A DNA stretch of 64,000 nucleotides from Perkinsus marinus ATCC 50983 (Eukaryota > Perkinsozoa > Perkinsida > Perkinsidae). Under the pieces are notes generated by a model. The model was not told where the DNA came from. It worked only from the letters and a program-made list of their open reading frames with translations, and did no database searches. This document shows positions 52,096 to 62,814 of the stretch, in pieces. Positions within the stretch are counted from its first letter, which is position 1. Every line of letters begins with the position of its first letter. Location of the stretch: contig NW_003208915.1 in the NCBI RefSeq assembly GCF_000006405.1, positions 66,056 through 130,055 on the forward strand. Direction: 5' to 3'. A program made the position numbers and the translations under genes.

Positions 52096-54875
52096 ATGCC
52101 CCCTCGCAAGAAGCCGGCCCCCACTACCACCAGGCGGAAGGCTCGAGGGCTGCCGAGGTGTCTCGACGAGTTGGACATGGACCAGGACGATATCACCAAG
52201 TACTTCAAGCTCAAGGCTGGTGCCCCCTGGACTTCCGCGGAGGTCGAGCTCTTGAGACGGAGGATAGTCACGGCCGATAGGAAGATTGCAACGTGGGCCG
52301 GTCATTTCGTGGCGCGCGGTCATGGACGCTGCTGCTCTGTCAGGCTCCAGTTGGAGAAGGAAAGGTTGCTCAATATCCTCCACGAGGTCCCCGAGGAGCT
52401 CCTCGACCCAGACGGGGGAAAGCGGGCCTCGCCCTCCAGACCCGAAAGCGACGGGGTCATAGATCTCTCACAAGACATGCCCTCAAGTGGTGTGGTCAAG
52501 TCGGAGGGCCAGTGGCCAGAGAAATGCCCCTGGGAGGACCGGGAGGCGGCCACGGTCCGAATGATGGGCCGGATCAGCATGTTCTGCATCGACGACCTCT
52601 TGGAACCGTCGGAGCGGGTCCACATCGATGAGGTGGGGCCATCAAAGCAGTGTGGGAGATATGCACATGATCAGCTACATGTGTTGGTGACGATATGAAA
52701 ATTGTGAGGAAATTTCGGGAAATCCTCTCTGGTTCCTGTACACTTCGTTTATAAATTTCTGTCATCGGTGAGGAACCTCTCGAGCTTAGCTGAGGAAACC
52801 AAATATGTCCTTCAGGTGGCTGGAGGAGGGTCAGAGCCATCTGGACAGGGCGGCCCCAACATAGAGATACCTCCACGGCCGGTAAGGTCCCTTCTGGACC
52901 AGACCGTATGCCTCCCTTTGATCAGGATGGGTTGCCGAGCCCATTCCCTCGAGTCTTGGACAAACACGGCCCGTTTTTGGGGAAATACCCATCGGTGCCG
53001 GGTTTCTTCGATGACTTTGATGGCCTCTTCGTACTGTCCCCGACAGAGCTGGTCGCGACCATAGACGAGCTCGAGAACTTACTCGCTACCTACCTTAATC
53101 CGCTCGTTTGTGAGTGCTTCTGTTGGACCTCTTTGTTGACCGACAACGCTGAGATGATCAGATACCAGGAAGGACCTCAGCCGGTGGACTGACTACTCGG
53201 TGGAGTTCCTCATTCGCCTTCATGAGGGGGTGAGGAGGAACAAGGCAAGGGGGGTCTCTATCGAGGCTGTGCAGCGGTACCTCAACGAGTTGTTCTCCAA
53301 CTACCCTCGTCCTAAGCCGGACCAGTCCGAGGAGGAGCGCTCATCATCTAGACGACCACTACTGGAGACCAGTGGACCGCCTCTGGCCCGGAACATGGCT
53401 GAAACGATGGACTTCGCTGAGCAGGTGGAGCCCTTAGCCCCCGAGGGCCAATTTGATGAAGTCCAGGACATAGACCAGACCGAGGTGATGCATGAAGACG
53501 ATGTCCCTCCTTCCACTGCTATCGTCGAGGCGATACCTTTGACTCCCAACGAGATGGTCACGGATGATGAGGGACCGGTACATCTGCGGTACAGTGAGGC
53601 CACCACGGCGACTTTGGCACAGGAGAGCTGTAGTCAGGACGACCTCATGCAGTTTTATCCTATCATAGAGGTCAGTGGTGACGACATGTCCGAGCGGGGG
53701 GACGGGTGGTCAGGACCGCTACCTTCATTGCCAAGTGATGATGATGATATTCAGTGTCTGTCTGGGGGCAGTCCTCCGACCTCCACGCCGGAGAAAGAGG
53801 TGGACCAGAGTGGGCCGGATGCCGCGAATCGACATGAGTGGCTATCCTCTCTTCCACTTGTAGAACGTGTGAAAGCTCTGGGGGCCATGAGGAGAGGCTC
53901 AGATGTGAGCCGCTGGGCCAATGGGACCTGGAAGGTGCCCCGAGTATCGCTGGCCAGCCTGGGTGTTCCGGAATCCTCGGCTGACCAGACGACCCTTCCG
54001 TACGAGGATGATGTGCCAGTAGTGGAAGCGGTTAACGATGATGACTTGCTGTTGGAGGACAGCATGGCCGATGCGGTCCTGGTTGGTGGCGCCTCGCAGG
54101 GCGCGTTGGGTGAGACGGCCGCCAGCGAAAGCCCTACAGTGTCACCGGACCAGATTGCCACAGGTGGTAAGGCGGATACGCAGGCCGGACGATCTGTGTT
54201 GGGCTTAATGGACTGGGAGAAACTTGGAGACGACGAACTGAAGCGGTGGATGTCCTTCTTTGGTCTCAAGGTGGTCTCTGGCACCTCTAGTCGAGGGAAC
54301 ATGGTCAGGACCCTCACGGACATCGCTAGGTAGGGACCTTGGCCGTGGCGCTCTTCCTAGTCCAGTGGTCCACAGATACGTCGAGAAAGGCGCGGCCATG
54401 AGGGTGGACGAGGAACAGACTTCTATCGAGGCCCCGAGGAGGAAGCGACAGAGGAGGTCCCCCGCTAAGAAATCCAAGGAAGGCATGTGTGGGTTTCAAC
54501 TGGCTTTTGCCCCTGACGTTGTTGTTGGTCTTAGAGAAAAAACGAGAAGCTGAGGAAAAGCGGAGGGCCAATAAATTGGCTCTCGTCCACGCCATACGGA
54601 AGGACACTGAAATGTGGCAACGGATGCTCCTTTTTGAGACCATCGACCTCACTGACCTCTCGACACGTCTCAAGAACCAGGTCGGTCCTGTATGGTATCG
54701 CGGAGGAGCCCTCATGTGTCAGGACGACTCTATTGTGTGTGATACAGTTCTCCTACGGGAGATGCTGGAAGAACAAGGTGTCCAATTCTGCAATACCCTC
54801 CAGTCAATGACCCAAAGGGCTACTCGAAAACCGAGGAAGGCGACGGCATCTGTCCGACGACAAGCTCGATCGTAG
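52096..54875 (+). CDS. SLX4-like structure-specific endonuclease scaffold
   Basis: Exons 52096-52651, 52816-53109, 53162-54329, 54361-54482 and 54535-54875 give 826 aa in continuous frame. The C-terminal half has the two SLX4 landmarks. One is a SAP/helix block WEKLGDDELKRWMSFFGLKV with GNMVRTLTDIAR. The other is the C-terminal SLX1-binding domain (MWQRMLLFETIDLTDLSTRL, then LLREMLEEQGVQFCNTL), comparable to the L-Y-x-K-I-L-x-Y-x-P-L-x-L pattern of the family. SLX4 binds the SLX1 nuclease and cuts branched DNA. The N-terminal half is acidic and low-complexity, as usual. Oddities: the intron at 52652-52815 is a dispersed element, and the last intron needs a GC donor (54483) to keep frame. Family call is from motif pattern alone. 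Confidence 0.55.
52648..52815 (+). mobile_element. CCAGTGT-type element, copy h (acts as an intron)
   Basis: Starts cagtgtgggagatatgcaca; interior gatcagctacatgtgttggt, gaggaaatttcgggaaatcc; ends aaatatgtccttcag. The intron 52652-52815 of the SLX4-like gene begins within the left end (T|GTGGGA) and ends at the right end (TTCAG). Element and intron therefore coincide. Confidence 0.8.
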
Positions 54876-55269
54876 TCTCTCGATACACCACCCCTGAACC
54901 GGGGGATGTGCCAGCCTGAGAGGAGAATTCTGTGGCGCGTGACGGTTGATGATGTGAAGACCAAGCAAGAGTTAATGAAGCCAAGAACTGCTCCGTATGC
55001 TGTATAAATCCGTATATTATATAATTCCATCTCTTACGAACGTCGTTGTGATGACAGTAGGGGCGGTAAGCGAATCACGAGATATAGGTATACCCAAGTC
55101 AGCCCGTGCATGAGCCTTCCTCCATCGTCGGTATCATTAGGGACCACTTCCTGATGGTAGATGCTCTCACGGATCATTGCGAATAGATCTCCAGACCCAA
55201 CCAAAATTGAAAACAGGAGGTATATAACGAGTTGAATACCGTTCAAGAAACCTCTCATGGACCCAACGG
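54876..55269. other. Intergenic, nothing recognised
   Basis: No gene seen on either strand. Confidence 0.4.
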
Positions 55270-56701
55270 GCCGATCTCAACGGCAGACTGCTCCGGTACT
55301 TGTATCTCGACTACGGTGGTAGGTTCGGCTGGGACGAGTACGAGACTAGCATTTATCCACCACTTGACGTAGAGAGAAGTTCTCCTCCTGATACGTTGTC
55401 GCCCGCCCTTCGATCAGTGATCGACGATTTCGCTCGAAACACAATTCCCCCGGGCTTGTCTCCAGTCTCACTGCAGTTGTTATTATTCACTAATCACTAC
55501 AGAGGCATTGTTTCATTCGCATAGTGGAGTCGATTATCATGTTACTCCCGAGTCGAAAGTCTCAACCTGGCTTGGGGACATTGGAGCAGTTTTTGGCTGT
55601 ATATCTCCATAGCTTATCACTCATCTAGGAACAACTCCCCTGCGATGTTAACTGTCGTAACGAACTACATTCTGATCTCGGCTCTCCTGGAACGTGGATT
55701 AGCCCGTTCTGTCTCCTCCTCAACAGGTCGCAACAGTCTGCCCACCATCCCTGAGGTAGTCACCCCAACGCTCTTGTCGCAATAACCTTGATTATCAGTC
55801 AACTGAGGAGGAGTTAGATAGTCCACCTCCCACACCTCCAGAGCTAGATGATCTACCTCCCCCACCGCCAGAGCTAATGAACTCAGTGACGCTCTCTGAT
55901 GATGCATTCAATGCCATGCAAGTAACATAGTGTGCAGCGCCACTGTTGTTGTTCGTTATACCACTGGCGCATCAGGCCGATATCTCATTCTTGAAACGAC
56001 GCGTGAATATACTCGAGCAACAGTCTCGTGTAAGTTCTCCTTCCCAGCAATATAGTTGTTGCCACATGGTCTATCAGGCCCACAGTGAAGTCACTGCTGT
56101 CGATACCAACAAGTGCGTTCGACGGAACAAAATGTGGCAGTTTGCCATAACGTTGAAAGTTTCTCAAAATGATGGCAAATCGCCAATGAGGGAGACCGAG
56201 AGATCAATATGTTTTGAATTGCTCGATCCAGAACTGACCATATCGTATTTGTAAGTTGCATGTTGGGATTTGTTTGAAACCACGACGTGTTGTAGATTGA
56301 AATGTGGCGAGCTGTTCAAGCTTGACATCGAAGGTTCGTCATTCAAAGAAAAGAAGAGAATAGAGGAGGCCCGTGAGCATTTTTCGGGTATTGATCCCCT
56401 CAACCATCTGACCGAGAGAGATTTGAAAGAGGTCCAAAGTCTCTTTCCGATCGCTAAAGATGATCACCGAAGATGTGAGGCTCTATTCGACTTTATGGCC
56501 ATTCATCCACCTCCGACGAAGGAAGAGGGCTATGATTGGATAAGTGATTACTTCTTCGAGGCAGCTCAGTACGGGGATGCTAAGATCAACGAGTGGCATA
56601 CACAACATGGCACACGACTTAGATCAGAGAAACGACTTTCAACCCTCAGTAGTAGAAGGTCTTCTTCCGGCTCCACAGCATCTTTCAAGCTACGTCATTA
56701 A
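55270..56701 (+). CDS. Unidentified multi-exon gene
   Basis: Exons: about 55270-55480 (LLRYLYLDYGGRFGWDEYET), about 55770-55925 (acidic/proline-rich EEELDSPPPTPPELDDLPPP), 55946-56249 (DISFLKRRVNILEQQSR, ETERSICFELLDPELTISYL) and, after a 46-nt intron in phase 2, 56296-56701 (KCGELFKLDIEGSSFKEKKR to the stop after FKLRH). The last splice is in phase and convincing. A polar, helix-rich C-terminus ends in a Ser/Arg tail. No domain recognised. Confidence 0.5.
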
Positions 56702-57381
56702 TAATGGTAGAGAAATAAAGACAAAGATGTCCTGTTGTATGGTGTTAACTTTGCGTTACCAGTCATCATTGAGGGTGTCTTGAGGAGGCCAGCTAATCAT
56801 AGGAAGGAAATCACAGCTCTTCGTTCACAGCCAAAATTCTCTTTGCTACAGTGGTTGATTTCCCTCTGACAGGCATTGTCACTAAATTTTCAGTGAATCT
56901 CATCTCATCAACTGAATCGAGGATCTAACAACTACCTCCGAAAGATCGCAATAACGAAGTGCCATGCCCATATGAATCGATGAACTGTCCACTTCCAACG
57001 CAATATCACTCCAGTGTGCGGCAACAGAAAGCCGAAGAGCGTGATAGATTTCCCAACGTTCGAGACGACAATCCCAGACTCTGATGCGAGTCGTGGATAA
57101 AAAACAAGATACCAACCGCGTTAAAAACTCTCACCAAGATAATCTTTTTAAGATCATAGGATGATGGTTATCGAAGTAATCAATTAACCTATGGGCCATA
57201 TGGGCCTCGAGACCAATAAAAACGGACAGGAAATTCCAATAGAAATTATACAGATTCCCAGCACAAGAGATATCCAATCATCAGAGCAACTACACAGTGG
57301 GCAAGACATTCAGTCCTCCACTGGTAATGATATCACACATGACGGAAACTCCCTGTGGCAGCATCGCCACAACATAAGGTT
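56702..57381. other. Intergenic between convergent genes
   Basis: No gene seen. It should hold the 3' ends of the + gene at 55.3-56.7 kb and of the sugar transporter on -. Confidence 0.45.
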
Positions 57382-58717
57382 TCACTCACCGGAGAGAACC
57401 ACAACGGTGGGAGTCCGTCTGTTATCACTATTTCTGACACTATACTTGTGATGAAAGTAAGTCTGGATTTCCTCAAATGTTTTACCTTTCGTTTCGGGAA
57501 CTATAAACAATACGAATACAACCATGATGAGACATATTCCAGCAAAAAGCCAGAAGACTCCGTAAAAAGTGATAGCTTCCCGGAGTTGATCCAGGAAATG
57601 AGTGACGATGAAGGAGCACAACCAGTTGACCATAGTAACTAAAGAAGCAGCCAGACCTCGCACTTCGTCGGGGAAAAGTTCGGCCATGATCAACCATGGT
57701 ATTGCGCCAACACCCAGAGAAAAAGACGCGATGTAACAGTAGGCAGAAGTGATGGCCAACCATCCAATATTGTTGATACCGGACACCTCGTTAAGATAGA
57801 AAAAGACGCCTTCACATACTGCAGAGATGCACATTCCAGAGGAAGCAGAGACGAGGAGAATCCTCCTACCCAGTTTGTCAACAATCCCAACCGCGATGGC
57901 GGTCACGCCAACTGACACAGCCATGACCGTCAATGCTACCTCATCCTTATTGTCGATGCCCGCGGCTTGAAAGATAGAAGTTTGGTAAAAAATGATAGCG
58001 TTGATGCCAGAGAACTGCTGCAGTACTTGCGACATGATACCAATGAAAACTTGCATCCGACATCTATTCAATGCTTTTAGAGATGTCATGACGGATCCCT
58101 TCTCTTCGCTGTCTCTTTTGGACTTGATAGCCTCCAAGGCCATGAGCTCAGCTTTTACCACAGGATCTTCCGCATCACCTCCACGCAGTTTAATAACGAT
58201 CCCCTTGGCTTCCTCGATACGTGACTTTTCAGCTAACCAACGGGGAGATTCGGGTGCGAAGAACATGCATATTCCCAGCAGAGCCGCCGGGATGATGTAT
58301 ACGAAGCTGAGTGTTCGCCAGTTACAGAATGTTCTTGATGTGGCTTCTGGATCGATCGACCCAGCTTGGGTGCGGAAAGCCAACCCAAAGAGATAAGCCA
58401 GGAGGATGCCGATAGTAATCCCAAGCTGATTGCAAGCACCGAAAATACCGCGGTATTTGGTGGGAGCAACTTCACCGATGTAAGTGGGCACGCTGAAGGA
58501 GCTCATGCCAAGGGCAATGCCGACGATGACACGAGCCACGATAAGCTGCCACGCGGTGCGCGCTAGACCGATCCATAAAAAGGCCAATAGAAATAAAGGG
58601 GATGCACCAATGAGGCTCCATTTACGGCCAATCTTCTCGTTGACGGGGCCACCGCCAAGCGCCCCGATGATAGCACCAATATTGACCATAGAACCGAATA
58701 AGGAAGCATCATTACTA

Positions 58718-60596
58718 CAGCATTTCCCGGTCATGTTTCCGACTTGCGCACTGTTATTTCCGACTAACTGCATGCGAACATCCGATGCATCATAACAATT
58801 TCCGACCCGCACTCATTTATCCGACTCGGTCAAAAGCAATATCCGATATACCGCATGAAAATTTCCGACTAGGGTCATCCTAATATCCGCCCGATTCGTG
58901 CATCCCAAATATCCGACTGTCATTCAAATATCCGATAGCCTACATTCAAATATCCGCGGGCGCGCGCTTATTCAAAAGAATCTTCTGCGCAGAAATCAAA
59001 TATCCGACAAAAGCATGAATTATCCGACCAACTCAAAACGACTAAATCAAGTAAACTCATGTAAGACCACATGACTCCGTGACTCGATACGAGCCACAGC
59101 TGACACATTATAATGACTAGGATATAGGAAAAAGAGTTCGAACAGAGCCAAGTTGGCTCAGCCAACCACATCGTTCGTGATTCACATGTCCTCGCCATTG
59201 AGAGCTCTAGGAACCTCGGAAGTCAATACGTGAACGAGGCTATTCGAAACAGTTGCCACGGTGACCGCATCCACAGCCTGGGGACAAAACGATAGAAGAA
59301 CACGGGATCTGGCCTCTTGCAGAGACTCTCCGTCGTGTGGCTGAACTTGTCCGTGCTCAGATATCATTCTCTTCAAGGCCGATTTCAAGGGCGAGAAGCA
59401 ATTTTCTATTGGATTTAAAGCACATGAATAAGGGCTCACTCTCTTATAGGCCACATTCAGGGCGTCGCATGTGTTGTCAGCAGTAGCATGACAAGGAGCA
59501 TTGTCATAGAGTAGGCAAAAAGGCCGACCATCCGGTTGGTTGGCCAGTTTGTCAAGCACATCACGTAGAAAAGCCTCGAAATCTTCCTTTTTACATCCCC
59601 CTAGCATTGACTGCCAAGCGAGGATCCCACCCTCGTTGCATACAGCACAGATAAGGGTAACGTGTTTCCCACGCTGATTAGCGCAGGTCTTCCTAGCTCG
59701 TTGCCCTTTCGCCGAACGACCCTTAGATCTACAGGTATACAAGTTATACCCTGTCTCGTCAATCCAGACAAGACGATATCGGCCAGCGTTCACCTGAAGC
59801 CACTGAGCGAAATCACGCCTCTTCACCTTATTCACTTCACTGTTTCTTGCTTCGGGTATCAGCTGAAGTTGCTTCATGCTGATAAGCCTACCTTCCAAAG
59901 CTCGAGCAACAGTGCTTGTACTCAGCTCGACGTTCCACTCACGAGATACTTCGTCAGCGATTTGCTTCAAAGTCAAGTCAGCATCCCTCCCAACCAGGTA
60001 TGCCATGAATTCTATCATAGGCTCGGTACACTTCTTATTTCTTGGGCCCCCACGTGGCCGCGTTTCTTCCCTTTGAGACTTTACAATGCGGTAGGCGGTG
60101 TCAGGTTTCACACCAAGGTTTTTTGCTGTAACCTGGTAGTGACTACCAGGTAGTCGTCTCCGTCTCGAGCTGCTTTGATGATGGCCTTACGCGCCAAAGA
60201 GGGGATGCTCTTACCTCCTCGAACGCCCATTAACGGAGTAAGAAAGAAAAAAGACTAACTGTTCACATGCACTCCACTCGACGTCTTTGGATAATTCATG
60301 CTTTTGTCGGATATTTGATTTCTGCGCAGAAGATTCTTTTGAATAAGCGCGCGCCCGCGGATATTTGAATGTAGGCTATCGGATATTTGAATGACAGTCG
60401 GATATTTGGGATGCACGAATCGGGCGGATATTAGGATGACCCTAGTCGGAAATTTTCATGCGGTATATCGGATATTGCTTTTGACCGAGTCGGATAAATG
60501 AGTGCGGGTCGGAAATTGTTATGATGCATCGGATGTTCGCATGCAGTTAGTCGGAAATAACAGTGCGCAAGTCGGAAACATGACCGGGAAATGCTG
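58718..60596 (-). mobile_element. Tc1/mariner (IS630)-type transposon with 308-bp inverted repeats
   Basis: 1,879 bp flanked by TA on both sides (58716-58717 and 60597-60598), the target duplication of the superfamily. The terminal inverted repeats (58718-59025 and 60289-60596) appear identical along their 308 bp. Each carries about a dozen short WWTCCGAC/ATATCCGAC motifs spaced roughly 20-25 bp apart, likely transposase-binding subrepeats. One transposase gene lies inside on -. The near-identical ends and the undecayed host exon point to a recent insertion. Confidence 0.95.
59182..60111 (-). CDS. IS630/Tc1-type DDE transposase
   Basis: 309 codons from the first Met of the open frame. A helix-turn-helix part (DLTLKQIADEVSREWNVELS, STVARALEG) is followed by a DDE_3 catalytic core: WIDETGYNLY (Asp118), LLYDNAPCHA (Asp203) and LNPIENCFS (Glu236), with 32 residues between the second Asp and the Glu. 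The true N-terminus is longer. Upstream, a frame starting at about 60230 (MGVRGGKSIPSLARKAIIKA) would join VTAKNLGVKPDTAYRIV if a 14-nt palindromic segment near 60130-60145 were absent. As it stands the protein is therefore frameshifted at its N-terminal DNA-binding domain, unless that segment is spliced. Confidence 0.85.
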   Translation of the reverse strand: MKPDTAYRIVKSQREETRPRGGPRNKKCTEPMIEFMAYLVGRDADLTLKQIADEVSREWNVELSTSTVARALEGRLISMKQLQLIPEARNSEVNKVKRRDFAQWLQVNAGRYRLVWIDETGYNLYTCRSKGRSAKGQRARKTCANQRGKHVTLICAVCNEGGILAWQSMLGGCKKEDFEAFLRDVLDKLANQPDGRPFCLLYDNAPCHATADNTCDALNVAYKRVSPYSCALNPIENCFSPLKSALKRMISEHGQVQPHDGESLQEARSRVLLSFCPQAVDAVTVATVSNSLVHVLTSEVPRALNGEDM

Positions 60597-60774
60597 TAGT
60601 TTTGAGGACGAAGAAGGATGATCCCTCACCGATCGGGATATGCCTCCCATCGGTGGTTGTGACGTTGTCTCTCATAGTGTCAATGGCCGGTCCAGAAAAC
60701 CCCAGAGACAGACCGAAGAGTAACGCACCGAAGAGGGATGCTGAGACGGACAGAATAGCACAGGTATGTTTCAT

Positions 60775-61405
60775 AGTGGAAGAACTCAACTGAGTCCAAA
60801 CTTGAGGGGGGAGAAATCCACAACAACGGGTTTGGGGCCGATATGCCACTCTGCGATCTGAGGTAATCATTCTGAATAAGAGAGCTGCAGGGATGGGAAA
60901 GGATACCGGCTTTGGAATGGCATAGCGGCCCCAAGCGGAATGAGATTTCTCAACAGCAAAATTGGTGTTCTCTATTTCGTGCCGTTGCGAGATCGATTGT
61001 GTAGAGGCAAATCTTGGGTGTACTTATGCGATCCTTGCCCATCATACCCCTGGCATAGGCGCCCCACCTGGACATCCTCCTGATTGAGCGGCCCCTCATC
61101 TGAAAGTTGCGTTCGCGTGCGGCATTTTTCGCTACGCCCAATTTAGTGTGATTAAGATTGTTACCACAACCAACGCTTGAATATCGAGTCAAAAGTCGTA
61201 ACGTTTAGAACGCCATCACGTTTACATTACAATTGGCAACTACAACGCGTCAATCACCGGAGATCACTTCCGATCTCGCTATTGGCGAGCCAAAGGTTCA
61301 AGGGGACGTCACGTCTCTGACGTGAGGAATGTCAAGTGATTCAAGTGAACTCAAGGTCAACTCCTGTAGAATATATGATGGATAAACTCGTGTATTCGTT
61401 TACAA
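60775..61405. other. Divergent promoter region
   Basis: 631 nt between the sugar transporter (-) and the hydrolase-like gene (+). It probably holds both promoters; no recognisable motif. A minus open frame (60950-61192) has no domain. Confidence 0.45.
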
Positions 61406-62814
61406 ATGAAGGCTTCTCTATTGTTACGGCATAGTCGCAAGCGAGATGAACCTGAAGTGTCGATCAGGCCTCCAGTGGCGGACGTGAACATCGAAAACAT
61501 CGGGTGAGTGTGATCAAATTACGATGTATCGTCTGTCGTTGTAGACTAGTTACGTCGTTATTCAGCTATAAACCGATCTACTTTCGCCATTTTGTCAGGG
61601 AGCGTCTTCATCGAGGTGACGTGTTGGACGACTTGGAATATCTTTTGTTCAGCAATCGAGTTACCACCTCGGACACGGAATCATTCTTGCATATTCGAAA
61701 GCCAGCTTCCGTGGATATGAGAAATCGCCTTTTAAGCGCTATGGACTGGACTGACCACGAGAGAGACAAAGTGAGTTAGTCGAGTGTCTCTCGAATCTTC
61801 GTTCCTCCAACCCCCCAGGTACTCTCTATGCTTAGTAAAGAGCAGTACACAGTTAAGGTGAATAAAGACATGGAGGTGCAAGTCAGAGTTCGGTCACTGT
61901 GTTTGTCCTCCTATATATGCCCTGATAAAAGCTTCCGTCATTGTATCGTTGGCAGTAACATTCCAGAGAGCCAGAAGTTGTTTAGATTTGCAAACCGCCC
62001 ATGTGTCTTGGTCCTGCACGACCTTGGTGATGAGAAGTCTTCTTGGTTGCAATGGATGCGATTGGCCGTAGATATCTTCAAAGGAGATATCTTTGATATT
62101 GTCATGCTTGAAGTCGACCAGTGGCGTAAAGACCCTTCATCATGGTTCTCATATATGCCTTATATCTTACCACACCTTCTCGAACACTTGGGTATCAGTA
62201 AGGTGCACGTTCTTGCAGACGGATATGGAAGTGGGTGTTTTCTAAGATGGTTAACACAATGGAAAAATAATGATAATATGCGCGCACTCGGAATGTTCTC
62301 GAAAACGACGCATCTTCTCCACAATTGTGATTTTCACCGTGCCATTCATCTCTACGATGATGAATGGGCTAAGGCTCTTCGAGCGGTGATCAAAGCGACC
62401 GGAGTGCAACTGTGGTTCACTTGGCAAGACCAAACTCATCCGTTCAAAGTAGCCAGGAATCGTTCTAGTGCCCGCAGCACTATGAAGAGGGTGCATGAGT
62501 CTATCACTCAGCTTGCCGCCGATCTCGAGAGCGACAAGTGTCTCTTGGACCCACCGTTTGATCCCATCATCTCGAGTGAATTGCCGTCCTCAGTATTGCG
62601 AAGTGAACTCATTGATTTTCCAACTGGACGTGTGGCGATGCCCAACTCAGTCAATTTACCAGCGAGTGAACGATTCACAGAATCGGTGAAGGAATTTTTC
62701 CGAGAAGGGGAGAGAGCGAAGATGCGAATGATCAAAGAATGCTTTCTGGATGGCCTTTTCATCGACTCTGACGTTTTGATGACGATAAATAGGCCGATGG
62801 TCGAAGTACGGTGA
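61406..62814 (+). CDS. Alpha/beta-hydrolase-like protein lacking the usual nucleophile
   Basis: Exons 61406-61503, 61599-61770 and 61819-62814 (421 aa) join in phase across introns of 95 and 48 nt. Residues about 140-260 have an alpha/beta-hydrolase rhythm: PCVLVLHDLGDEKSSWLQWM (strand and oxyanion HxLG-like turn), FDIVMLEVDQWRKD, and ISKVHVLADGYGSGCFLRWL at the nucleophile elbow. The elbow reads GYGSG instead of G-x-S-x-G, so the normal Ser position is Gly. The protein may be catalytically dead, or the resemblance may be only structural. The C-terminal 150 residues are polar and unassigned. A spartin/maspardin-type relative is a possibility. Start: first ATG after the intergenic region. Confidence 0.55.

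Larger units (their letters stand above)
57382..60774 (-). pseudogene. Hexose-type MFS transporter, exon split by transposon
   Basis: The coding sequence runs 60774-60597, then continues at 58715-57382. Removing the inserted element plus one TA copy leaves exactly 1,512 nt, an uninterrupted 503-aa frame (SFFVLKT followed by SNDASLFGS). It is a 12-helix sugar transporter with GRKWSLIG after helix 2, RVIVGIALGMSSFSVPTYIGE, PESPRWLAEK before the long loop, QQFSGINAIIFYQTSIF in helix 7, GRRILL, and PETKGKTFEEI after helix 12, all sugar-porter signatures. It would take up hexoses across the plasma membrane. The insertion adds stop codons in the first extracellular loop, so this allele should be null unless the element is spliced or excised. 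Start: ATG at 60774, just after a plausible acceptor AG. Confidence 0.9.
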
